Translations under genes and position numbers: made by a program
Shown here: piece after piece, positions 1 through 11,100 of the stretch
Position numbering within the stretch: position 1 is the stretch's first letter
Layout: each line of letters starts with the position of its first letter
Source of the DNA: Oscarella lobularis
Taxonomy: Eukaryota > Porifera > Homoscleromorpha > Homosclerophorida > Oscarellidae
DNA length: 64,000 nucleotides
Assembly: GCF_947507565.1 (NCBI RefSeq)
Contig: NC_089182.1
Coordinates: 558,001 to 622,000 of the forward strand
Reading direction: 5' to 3'
Notes under the pieces: generated by a model
Databases searched by the model: none
What the model was told of the DNA's origin: nothing
What the model saw: only the letters and a program-made list of their open reading frames with translations

Positions 1-489
1 TAACCAATCAGCGAAAAAGATTCTCGATGAACACGAGACCGCCGATTGGTTGTTTTCATTGCGAAAGCTATCTCACGAAGAAGCGCGACGAGAGTTGCTG
101 CAATTACCCGGAATCGGACCCAAAGTGGCCGACTGTATATGCTTGATGTCGTTGGACAAAACCGAATCGATTCCAGTTGACACACACGTTCAGCAAATAG
201 CTGAAAAGTTATACGGTCTAAAGGGGAAGGGGAAATCGTTGACAGGAAAGCTCTACCAAGATATAGGTTCAAATTCACTGCAGTGGGATTCTGGAATTTA
301 ATACCAACGTTTTTTTATTAGGGGGTCATTTTCGGAGGTTATTTAGTCCCTATGCCGGCTGGGCTTCATCGGTACGTTTCTCTTTTGTCATAGAAATAGA
401 AAGTAGGTCTAGTTGGTCTGATTTAGGTTCTCTTTGTATCTGACTTGAGACAGTTACAAATACAAAGGAAGCGACCTCGTGAACAATGA
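1..489 (+). CDS. OGG1: 8-oxoguanine DNA glycosylase, 3' part
   Basis: C-terminal end of OGG1, the base-excision-repair glycosylase/AP lyase that removes 8-oxoguanine; the 5' part lies outside the window. The reading frame is open from base 2. The helix-hairpin-helix/GPD signature reads LPGIGPKVADCICLMSLDK, with the Schiff-base lysine in GPKVADC and the catalytic aspartate in PVDTHV. I infer an intron at 267-321 (GT...AG) joining LYQDI to GGHFRRLFSPYAGWASS, which matches the family's FxxLWGPYAGWAQ stretch. A second intron at about 372-453 leads to a short basic tail ending KRPREQ and a TGA at 487-489. That tail could be a nuclear localisation signal. Family assignment is firm; the last exon is inferred from phase and splice consensus. 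Confidence 0.88.
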
Positions 490-630
490 GAAGATCATAT
501 GTGTACTGACCGTTGTACGTCGCACTCACTACTTCTGTAAATAGATAGCACTCTTTTTCTAAAAAGGGATCATTTGAAACGGTAAAGAACGTTGCAGATC
601 TACAGTGATGGGGGGTAACAACCTGTAGGG

Positions 631-636
631 AATAAA
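631..636 (+). terminator. Poly(A) signal of OGG1
   Basis: AATAAA about 140 bp past the inferred OGG1 stop codon, before the convergent mutarotase-like gene. Position fits; cleavage site not visible. Confidence 0.4.
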
Positions 637-743
637 GCTAGGGGCTCCAATAGCATGGGATAAATGTTGTGGACGTCAATTCAGGCTTATAAATCCAGTC
701 TCAGATAGGGTCACCAGAAACGCTTTCAAAATCAATCAATAAA

Positions 744-1820
744 TCAACGCAGATGAACGCCAAATGATCCAACCCACGTCTCATTTCCGCTCAATATGAT
801 AAGACCGTCGTGATTGTTAAAGCAATCGGTCATGCCGGCCATTGGCACAATGACAACGGCATCGACACCGAATGCTGTACGAGCACCAGTGTAGAACTGG
901 ACATAATGGAAACTGCTGTCCTGCCAAAGAACAATTGTTTCTCCGTTTGACATGTCGTGGAGCGTCGTCTCGTACATAGGACAGACGGACGGCCCAAGCA
1001 ATGGCTTATAACCGTCATCGAAATAGGTGGGCTCATCAGCGGTACCCCCGATGAGCAAACCGTCCGAGAAGGCCTCTACGAGCTCGGTCGTGCCCGTTGG
1101 AATAAGATTGTTCGTCACATCGATGTGATTCCACTTGGTGCAGTTAGAAAACGTGACGATCGTCTTATAAGGAGTTGTGAGAAAATACGGATGCCAGCCG
1201 GCGTAGAAGGGAAGCGGGTCGTGCGCGTCGCCATTCAACGCTATCATTTTGAATGAGAAGCCCGTATCGGAGAGCGAATAAATTAGTGTCATGTCGAGCG
1301 GAAAAGGATAGCCCGGATCGACGTTATCGAACACGAAACGAAGCGTAAGCGTCGCTGATTTGTCGTCGGCTTCCTGATCGACGACGGCGAGCGTTTGATT
1401 GAATATGAGCCCGTCTATGGCGTTATTTCGATTCGGTTCGTTGATCGGTAGATGATAGGTTTCGCCGTAGAATGTGTACGTTCCGCCGCTAATTCGATTA
1501 GCGTAAGGGATCAGCATTTCTCCGCGCCAGCTCCCGTTTTCTCGTACGGACGTCGCGTTGCGGCAGTGCGACCAGATGACGGGACGCAGCTTGCCCGTCT
1601 TGGGTGACAAGAGTACGATGTCTTCGACGCGACCGCCGAAATTATAGATAATGGACACGTATTCGCCGGTTCGCTTGTTGCGGAGGACTTTGAGAAAGAG
1701 GCCGCCGAATTCGTCGTTTGTTATTTCGAATAGAAGGCCGTGAGCTTCCTCCTTTTCGTAGCTGCACGAAATCGGCGGGACGAAGAGGAGAAGGACGATG
1801 GAAATGAAGTGAAATTCCAT
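744..1820 (-). CDS. Secreted mutarotase-like protein, copy 1 (probably inactive)
   Basis: Single-exon 358-aa protein of the aldose 1-epimerase/galactose mutarotase superfamily, which interconverts sugar anomers. A hydrophobic N-terminus ending near C19 looks like a signal peptide, so it is probably secreted. Several NxT/NxS sites fit an extracellular protein. The family landmarks are [14 protein letters not shown] and GWHPYF, the latter carrying one catalytic His. Two other key positions are changed. The NALHG-type His is Asp (NAIDG), and the Glu of the VEPM-type motif is Val (VVIVPMAG). Copy 2 at 3321-4397 keeps both. The two copies are about 96% identical by eye, including about 80 bp of upstream sequence. 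The frame is intact, so this may be a functional non-enzyme (sugar binder) or a recent dead duplicate. Confidence 0.8.
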   Translation of the reverse strand: MEFHFISIVLLLFVPPISCSYEKEEAHGLLFEITNDEFGGLFLKVLRNKRTGEYVSIIYNFGGRVEDIVLLSPKTGKLRPVIWSHCRNATSVRENGSWRGEMLIPYANRISGGTYTFYGETYHLPINEPNRNNAIDGLIFNQTLAVVDQEADDKSATLTLRFVFDNVDPGYPFPLDMTLIYSLSDTGFSFKMIALNGDAHDPLPFYAGWHPYFLTTPYKTIVTFSNCTKWNHIDVTNNLIPTGTTELVEAFSDGLLIGGTADEPTYFDDGYKPLLGPSVCPMYETTLHDMSNGETIVLWQDSSFHYVQFYTGARTAFGVDAVVIVPMAGMTDCFNNHDGLIILSGNETWVGSFGVHLR

Positions 1821-2108
1821 TGTCCTTGGAAAGGGTGCGCGCGCGGCGCCGGGATAGCTCCGCTAACCCTCACGTGACTCTCGAGGTTCCGTCAAGGGCC
1901 GCCGCCTACCAATACAAAAAAATTAATTGCGCACTTATTTAGAACGTCGCAGATCTACAGTGATGGGATACTGTAAAGGGGCTCCAATAGCCCCATAAGA
2001 TATGAAAAACTTATCTCATAGTCAACGTATAACAAACAAAGAGAAACGTGGTGCTCTCTACAGTGCACGAACGACTACCGATGCAGAAGAGAAATAAGAC
2101 CCATAACA
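1821..2108. other. Spacer between ADAM stop and mutarotase copy 1
   Basis: About 290 bp holding the probable promoter/5'UTR of the minus-strand mutarotase copy 1 (GC-rich 1830-1910, shared with copy 2) and the 3'UTR of the ADAM gene. No additional gene is seen. Confidence 0.5.
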
Positions 2109-5100
2109 CTAGGAGGGAGGCCACTGCTTCGGTGGCTTGCGCGCCACTGGTGGCCTACCAGGTGGCAATAGGGAAACGGCGCCGGGTCTGGGCTTTGGTT
2201 TCGGTTTCGGCGAACTGCCGCTCTGATCACTAACGCCCGGTTTCAAGGGAGGCGGCGGAGGTTTACCGACAGGTTTCCCCGGCGGCGGTGGCGGCCGATG
2301 CGCGGGAGCCGAGTACGGCTTGGCGGGAGGCTTGGGCGCCGGCGCTTTAGCGGGAGGCGGCGGCGCAGGGGCCAACCGTTTAGTCGGAGGAAGAGGTTTG
2401 CGTGTGGGGGGCGGAAAGGGATCCCCTATAAATGTCGTGGACATCGGTTCAGGCTCGTCCAGCAAATTCTCCTGAGATCCGTGATATTTGGGCGGTTGAT
2501 ACCCACTTGAAAGAGATAGGGAATACTAATGACGGATTTAAATGAGTGGAGCTTTTGCAGTGTACCTGTATTTTTCTTTGTCGTCTTCAGTTGACGTCGG
2601 CTCGTACATTCCTGATCTTGAGATAGACGAATTCGTTTCGTACGATCGCTTACGGCGATAAACGTAAACTCCGACGCCGACGCCGATGCCGAGCAGAGCC
2701 AAAACGCCAATAACGGCGCCGGCAATAACTCCTCCATTTCCGCCTCCCTTACTTTCAGTGTTTGGACCGTCGTCAACGACGTCGTTGCCGTTGCCACCAC
2801 TCGTGTCATTTCCTCCAGGACGAACTAACAGTCAAACAAACTGAGACTAAAAATTTCAGAGGGAACGTTTGGCTACCTGTGCAATCTAAAGTGCCGCAGA
2901 GAATTTCATCTACGCCGTCACCGGAGCAGTCCTTGCCGCCGTCGGCGGGCGTTGGGTTGCTGCAGGTGCGCAAACGATACGTCACTCCTCCGCCGCACGT
3001 CACGGGGCAAGCCGACCATGGAGCCCAAGTTCCCCACTGGCCATCTCCTACAAAGGAAAGGGGAAAAAAAGATTAAAATTAAAGGATTCACACGAGCCTA
3101 TGTAGCGTCAAATGCAAGGCGTCGTGCTCGCAGATGTCAACTGATATGTTAGATGTTTTCGTCGTTATCAAAAGCCGAGAAGCAGAATTTGTGTATGCAA
3201 CACCTAATTCACATGAATACATCAAAAGACAGAGGCGACGTCATGACACGTGTAAATCCTCAGACATAGGAAGATAAATAGTCACGAGAAATTGCTTCTT
3301 CCTGAGACGCTTTCACTAAATCAACGGAGATGAACGCCAAACGATCCAACCCACGTCTCATTTCCGCTCAATATGATAAGACCGTCGTGATTATTATAGC
3401 AATCGGTCATACCGGCCATCGGCTCAACGGCAACGGCATCGACACCAAACGCCGTACGAGCACCAGTGTAAAACTGGACATAATGGAAACTGCTGTCCTG
3501 CCAAAGAACAATTGTTTCTCCGTTTGACATGTCGTGGAGCGTCGTCTCGTACATAGGACAGACGGACGGCCCAAGCAATGGCTTATAACCGTCATCGAAA
3601 TAGGTGGGCTCATCAGCGGTACCCCCGATGAGCAAACCGTCCGAGAAGGCCTCTACGAGCTCGGTCGTGCCCGTTGGAATAAGATCTTTCGTCACGTCAA
3701 TGTGATTCCACTCGGTGCAGTTAGAAAACGTGATGATGGTCTTGTACGGAGTTGTGAGAAAATACGGATGCCAGCCGGCGTAGAAGGGAAGCGGGTCGTG
3801 CGCGTCGCCATTCAACGCTATCATTTTGAATGAGAAGCCCGTATCGGAGAGCGAATAAATGAGCGTCATGTCGAGCGGAAAAGGATAGCCCGGATCGACG
3901 TTATCGAACACGAAACGAAGCGTAAGCGTCGCCGATTCGTCGTCGGCTTCCTGGTCAACGACGGTGAGCGTTTGATTGAATATGAGCCCGTGTATGGCGT
4001 TATTTCGATCCGGTTCGTTGATCGGTAGATGATAGGTTTCGCCGTAGAATGTGTACGTTCCGCCGCTAATTCGATTAGCGTAAGGGATCAGCATTTCTCC
4101 GCGCCAGCTCCCGTTTTCTCGTACGGACGTCGCGTTGCGGCAGTGCGACCAGATAACGGGACGCAGTTCGCCCGTCTTGGGCGACAAGAGTACGATGTCT
4201 TCGATGCGACCGCCGAAATTGTAGATAATGGACACGTATTCGCCGGTTCGCTTGTTGCGGAGGACTTTGAGAAAGAGGCCGCCGAATTCGTCGTTTGTTA
4301 TTTCGAATAGAAGGCCGTGAGCTTCCTCCTTTTCGTAGCCGCACGAAATCGGCGGGACGAAGAGGAGAAGGACGATGGAAATGAAGTGAAATTCCATTGT
4401 CTTCGGAAGGGGTGCGCGCGCACGGCGCCGGTAGCGCCGCTAGCCTCACGCGACTCTCACAAGAGTCGCGTGAAGGGGTTCGGTCAAGGGCCTAACAATC
4501 AATACACTACGATGGGCACTTACGAGGACATTGCTGGCCCGTGCACGATTGGCTGTCGGTGCTACTTTCGCTGCACGTTTTGCCGGCGTTCAGCGGCGGC
4601 GGATTGTCGCACTGTCGCGATCGCGTTTGCGTGCCGCCCGATCCACATAGTTTGGAGCAAGAAGACCAAACTGTCCACGCCCCCCACTCCCCATCACGAT
4701 TCACTGCATAAAACAAATCTGAAGTGTAAAATGAATTTGTATTTCACCTTACCCAAGCACGAAACTTCGTTGCAATTCTGCGAGTTTGAATTCGAGCCAG
4801 AGCATTGGCTGCCTCCGCCTGCCGGCGACGGATTATCGCACGACCGCGTACGCGTTCTCGTTCCGCTGTTGCACGATTGCGTGCACGCCGACCATGGCAA
4901 CCAATTGCTCCACCCACCGTCAACTGCAATAACCGTTCAAAGGAAAAAGCGAAGCGATTCTAGTTGAGCATTACCTGGACAGCTGCGCGTGTTGCAAGAG
5001 CCGTCCTCGAATCTCGCGCCGGAGCAATCGAGGCCGCCGTTCTGCGGTGGCGGATTGTTGCACTGGCGAAAATGATAACGTATACCAGAACCGCACGAAA

Positions 5101-8100
5101 CCGTGCACGTGGTCCAACTTCCCCACGCGCTCCAAGCTCCATCGATAGGAACTACAACCATCCAATAAGCAACAATGACACTCGACTCCAACGAGCCATC
5201 CTACCGGGACAGGAATTCGAATTGCACGCTTGCTGACCTCTGGAAGAACCAGGACAGGAACTGCCTCCGTTGCTAGGTGACGGATTGTCGCAGTAGCGAA
5301 TTCGAGTTCGGGTTCCTCCGTCGCATGTTGCACTGCAGCTCGACCACGCTCCCCAAGCTCCCCACGCGCCGTCTACAGCCGCTAAGGGTGGATCCAAATA
5401 GTTAGGCTTTATTACCTCGCACTCTATAGTGTACCTGGTGCTGGGCTCGAGCAGGAGGGCGGAACGTAACCCGAATTGCAATGGCAATCGCCGACGTTGT
5501 TGCAGACCCCATTTCCCGAGCACGTCAAGCTGTTGGAGCCTCGCGGACAAGCGACGACGCTCAGAGAGGAAATAGAGGTGCACGCGTGCGAAACGCAGAC
5601 CTGCACGAAATACGATGACGCAACGGTTACGTTTGCAGAACGATTTATGTTCTCACTTTGTTCGTATCGCACCGCGTTCCATCTTCGACCAGACCGGGAT
5701 CGCGTACGTCGCTACCGAGGTCAATAGACGCGCCTCTACAAGAAGAAAATACTGCTTAAGTAGGTGCTGACCGATCTTGATTATCCTAACTACTGTACTG
5801 TTTAACGTTTCTGGCATCATTCACCATATACCGTTTCAAACCTTTTATTTCTGTTTCGTGTGCGCACTGTACTTACTTGCAAGGAATTCGGTTTCCACTT
5901 ATAGTGTAGGTCAACGTGCCAACCTGACTGCTGCCGCCAAGAATAGGAAACTGGCCGCCTCCTTGACACTGCAGCAAGCCACATCTCACGTTGCTAAATA
6001 AAAACCATCAAAACGTAAATAAGCCCAATCAAATCTTCCCCACCTGTCAGTACACCCTATGTAAAAATTCGAAGCGGATGTTCCGCAGTGGCCATACTGG
6101 TCACCGCGTTTATTGCCACTAGTGTAGCACACGTCACCGGCCACCGAGGCGCCTGAGGAAGAAAATAAAACCCGCTCTTTTAAAACTCGCCTTGCACCCA
6201 CTTGATCCCCACACGTATTTGCACTGCTTGTCCAGCGTCTTGCACTCGCCGCCATAACAATAGCTCTAGAGTCCCCAAATAATAAAACAAAAACGTTTTA
6301 TTCCTTCCTATTTCATACGGCGCCGTTGTCGCAAGAGGTTCCATCCTGCTTGTACAAGTTTTCCGGGCACTGCAAAAACAAGTTTTAGTTTGGAAAAATG
6401 TCTCGGTTTGTCTTGCATGAAATTGCAGGTGTAACAGTAAAATATAAAGCAGAGTGCAACGTGAAGGAAAAAAGAGAAGGGTACTTGATGGTGATGATGA
6501 TGAATATTATCATCGATGATCAAGTATTATTCTCTTCCTCAATCATACAGAATAATTACAAGGGACTGGCCAACTGTTCTCTAGTGTAATAAATTACAGA
6601 AAAATTACAAGGGACTGGCCAACTGTTCTCTCCTGTAATAAATTACATTGAAATTACAAGGGACTGGCCAACTGTTCTTTCCTGTAATAAATTACAGGAA
6701 AATTACAAGAGACTGGCCAACTGTTCTCTAGTGTAATAAATTACAGGAAAATTACAAGGGACTGGCCAACTGTTCTCTAGTGCAATAAATTACAGTGAAA
6801 TTACAAGGAGCTGGCCAACTGTTCTCTCCTGTAATAAATTACAGAAAAATTACAAGAGACTCGCCAACTGTTCTCTCCTGTAATAAATTACATTGAAATT
6901 ACAAGAGACTGGCCAACTGTTCTTTCCTGTAATAAATTACAGGAAAATTACAAGAGACTGGCCAACTGTTCTCTAGTGTAATAAATTACAGGAAAATTAC
7001 AAGGGACTGGCCAACTGTTCTCTAGTGTAATAAATTACAGTGAAATTACAAGGGGCTGGCCAACTGTTCTCTCCTGTAATAAATTACAAAAAAATTAAAA
7101 GGGACTAGCCAACTGTTCTCTCCTGTAATAAATTACAGAAAAATTACAAGGGACTGGCCAACTGTTCTCTCCTGTAATAAATTACATTGAAATTACAAGG
7201 GACTGGCCAACTGTTCTTTCCTGTAATAAATTACAGGAAAATTACAAGAGACTGGCCAACTGTTCTCTAGTGTAATAAATTACAGGAAAATTACAAGGGA
7301 CTGGCCAACTGTTCTCTAGTGTAATAAATTACAGTCAAACTACAACAGACTGGCCAATTGTTCTTTCCTGTAATAAATTACAGTCAAACTACAACGGACT
7401 GGCCAATTGTTCTTTCCTGTAATAAATTACAGGAAAATTACAAAGGACTGGCCAACTGTTCTCTCCTGTAATAAATTACAGGAAATTAAAAGGACTGGCC
7501 AACTGTTCTCTAGTGTAATAAATTACAGTGAAATTACAAGGGGCTGGCCAACTGTTCTCTCCTGTAATAAATTACAGAAAAATTAAAAGGGACTGGCCAA
7601 CTGTTCTCTCCTGTAATAAATTACAGGAAAATTAAAAGGGACTGGCCAACTGTTCTCTCCTGTAATAAATTACAGTGAAATTACAAGGGGCTGGCCAACT
7701 GTTCTCTCCTGTAATAAATTACAGTGAAATTACAAGGGACTGGCCAACTGTTCTCTCCTGTAATAAATTACATTGAAATTACAAGGGACTGGCCAACTGT
7801 TCTTTCCTGTAATAAATTACAGGAAAATTACAAGAGACTGGCCAACTGTTCTCTAGTGTAATAAATTACAGGAAAATTACAAGGGACTGGCCAACTGTTC
7901 TCTAGTGTAATAAATTACAGTCAAACTACAACGGACTGGCCAACTGTTCTCTCCTGTAATAAATTACAGGAAAATTACAAGGGACTGGCCAACTGTTCTC
8001 TCCTGTAATAAATTACAGGAAATTACAAAGGACTGGCCAAATGTTCTCTCCTGTAATAAATTAAAGAAAAATTACAAAGGACTGGCCAACTGTTCTCTAG

Positions 8101-11100
8101 TGTAATAAATTACAGAAAAATTACAAGGGACTGGCCAACTGTTCTCTCCTGTAATAAATTACAGTCAAATTACAAGGGACTGGCCAACTGTTCTCGCCTG
8201 TAATAAATTACAGGAAAATTACAAGGGACTGGACAACTGTTCTCTAGTGTAATACATTACAGTGAAATTACAAGGACCGTTTGAACGTTCGAACCCCCGT
8301 TTGAACGTTCCAACCCGTTGTACAGCCTTCCCATATCTCTACACAACCAACCCCCGTTTGAACGTTCGAACCCCCGTTTGAACGTTTAAACCCGTTGTAC
8401 CCGTTTGAACGTTCAAACCCGTTGTACAGCCTTCCCCACTTATCTCTACTCTAACCCCACGTTTGAACGTTCAAACCCGTTGTACAGCCTTCCTCACTTA
8501 TCTCTACTCTAACCCCCGCTGTATTATACTAAGGAGACCTCAAATAACGGATGTATGATCGAACATTCGAAGGGTTCGAACGTTCGAAGGGTTCGAACAT
8601 TCAAATCCTTCGAACGTTCGAAAGGTTCGAACGTTCGAAAGTTCGAAAGGTTCGAACGTTCGAAGGGTTTGAACGTCGAACCCCCGTTCGAACCCCCCTT
8701 CGAAGGCGTTCGAACGTTCGAAAAAGGCATTCGAACGTTCGAACAAGGCATTTGAACGTTCGAACCAGGCATTCGAACGTTCGAACCAGGCATTCGAACG
8801 TTTGAACCAGCAATTCAAACGTTCGAAGCAGGCATTCGAACGTTCGAACAAGGCGTTCGAAAGTTCGAACCAGGCATTTGAACGTTCGAACGGGGGTTCA
8901 AACGTTCGAACGGGTGTTTGAACGTTCGAAGGTTCGAACGGTTCGAACGGTTGGAACGTTCGAACGGGGGTTCGAAAGTTCAAGTGGGGGTTCGAACGTT
9001 CGAACGGTTTGAACGTTCGAAAGGTTCGAACGTTCGAAGGGTTCGAACATTGGAAAATACGAAGGATTCGAACCTTTGAAGGGTTCGAACATTCGAAGGA
9101 ACGATCTAACGGTTCGAACGTTCGAACGGCTCGAACGGTTCGAACGTTCGAACGGGTGTTCGAACGGTTCAAACGGTTCGAACGTTCGAAAGGGTGTTCG
9201 AACGTTCGAACGGGTGTAGAACCTTTACTCGTAGTACACTAAGGAGACCTCAAATATCGGCTGTATTAAACTAAGGAGACCTCAAATATCGGCCGTATTA
9301 TACTAAGGAGACCTCAAATATCGGATGTATGATCGAACATTCGAAGGGTTCCAACGTTCGAAAAGTTCGAACGTTCGAAGGGTTTGAACGTCGAACCCCC
9401 GTTCGAACGTTCGAACCGGGGTTCGAACGTTCGAACCGGGGTTCGAACGTTCGAACACCCCGTTCGAACGTTCGAAAGGTTCGAAAGTTTGAAGGGTTCG
9501 AACGTTCGAAGTGTTTTAACATTCGAAGGGTTCGAACATTCGAAGGGTTCGAACGTTTGAAAGGTTCGAACGTTCGAAAGGTTCGAACGTTCGAACGGGG
9601 TCTTCGAACGTTCAAACGCGGATTCGAATGTTCGAACGCGGGGTTCGAACGTTAGAATGGGAAGTTCGAACGTTCGAATGGGAAGTTCAAACGTTCGAAT
9701 GGGAAGTTCAAACGTTCGAATGGGAAGTTCGAACGTTCGAACGGGTGTTCGAACGGGTGTTCGAACGGTTCGAACGGGGGTTCGAACGTTCGCACGGGTG
9801 TTTGAACGTTCGAATGGGTGTTCGAACGTTCGAACGTTCGAACGGGGGTTCGAAAGTTCAAGTGGGGGTTCGAACGTTTGAACGGTTTGAACGTTCGAAA
9901 GGTTCGAACCTTCGAAGGGTTCGAACATTGGAAAATACGAAGGATTCGAACCTTTGAAGGGTTCGAACATTCGAAGGAACGGTCTAACGGTTCGAACGTT
10001 CGAACGGCTCGAACGGTTCAAACGTTCGAACGGGTGTTCGAACGGTTCAAACGGTTCGAACGTTCGAAAGGGTGTTCGAACGTTCGAACGGGTGTAGAAA
10101 CTTTACTCGTAGTACACTAAGGAGACCTCAAATATCGGCTGTATTAAACTAAGGTCAAATATCGACTGTATTAAACTAAGGAGACCTCAAATATCGGATG
10201 TATGATTGAACATTCGAAGGGTTCGAACATTCAAATCGTTCGAACGTTCGAAAGGTTCGAACGTTCGAAGGGTTCGAACGTCGAACCCCCGTTTGAACGT
10301 TCGAACCCCGGTTCGAACGTTCGAACACCCCGTTCAAACGTTCGAACCCCCCTTCGAACGTTCGAACACTACGTTCGAACGTTCGAACACCCCGTTTGAA
10401 CGTTCGAAGTGTTTGAACATTCGAAGGGTTCGAACGTTCGAAAGGTTCGAACGTTTGAAGGGTTCGAACGTTCGAACAAGGCGTTCGAACGTTCGAACAA
10501 GGCATTCAAACGTTCGAACCAGGCATTCGAACGTTCGAAGCAGGCATTCGAACGTTCGAACAAGGCGTTCGAAAGTTCGAACCAGGCATTCGAACGTTCG
10601 AACGGGTGTTTGAACGTTCGAACCAGGCATTCGAACGTTCGAACGGGGGTTCAAACGTTCGAACGGGTGTTTGAACATTCGAATGTTCGAACGGTTCGAA
10701 CGGTTCAAACGCTCGAACGGGTGTTCGAACGTTCGAACGTTCGAAAGGGTGTTCGAACATTCGAACGGGGGTTCGAACGTTCAAGTGGGGGTTCGAACGT
10801 TCGAACGGTTCGAACGTTCGAACGGGTGTTCGAACGGGTGTTCGAACGGGTGTTCGAACGGGCGTTCGAAGGTTCGAACGTTAGAACGGTTCGAACGGGT
10901 GTTCGAACGGGTGTTCGAACGTTCGAACGTTCGAAAGGGTGTTCGAACGTTCGAAGGGTTCGAACATTGGAAAATTCGAAGGTTCGACGAAGGGTTCGAA
11001 CGTTCAAAGGATTCGAACATTCGAAGGGTTCGAACGTTCGAAGGGTTCAAACGTTTAAAGGGTTCAAACATTCAAAGGGTTTGAACATTCGAAGGAACGA

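Larger units (their letters stand above)
585..2000 (+). repeat. Direct repeats flanking mutarotase copy 1
   Basis: A sequence beginning AGAACGT(T/C)GCAGATCTACA and running through CAGTGATGGG occurs at about 586-615 and again at about 1941-1970. In both places it is followed by GGGGCTCCAATAG (about 641 and 1978). The two copies have the same orientation and bracket copy 1. They could be remnants of the duplication event or of a short dispersed element. Confidence 0.6.

Noticed and set aside
4317..4967. 216-aa plus-strand open frame over the ADAM TSP1 exons
   Set aside because: It is antisense to real exons with clear TSP1 motifs and has no motif of its own.
6545..8275. Possible CRISPR array because of regular spacing
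   Set aside because: Units are head-to-tail with no unique spacers, and the DNA is a eukaryotic intron.
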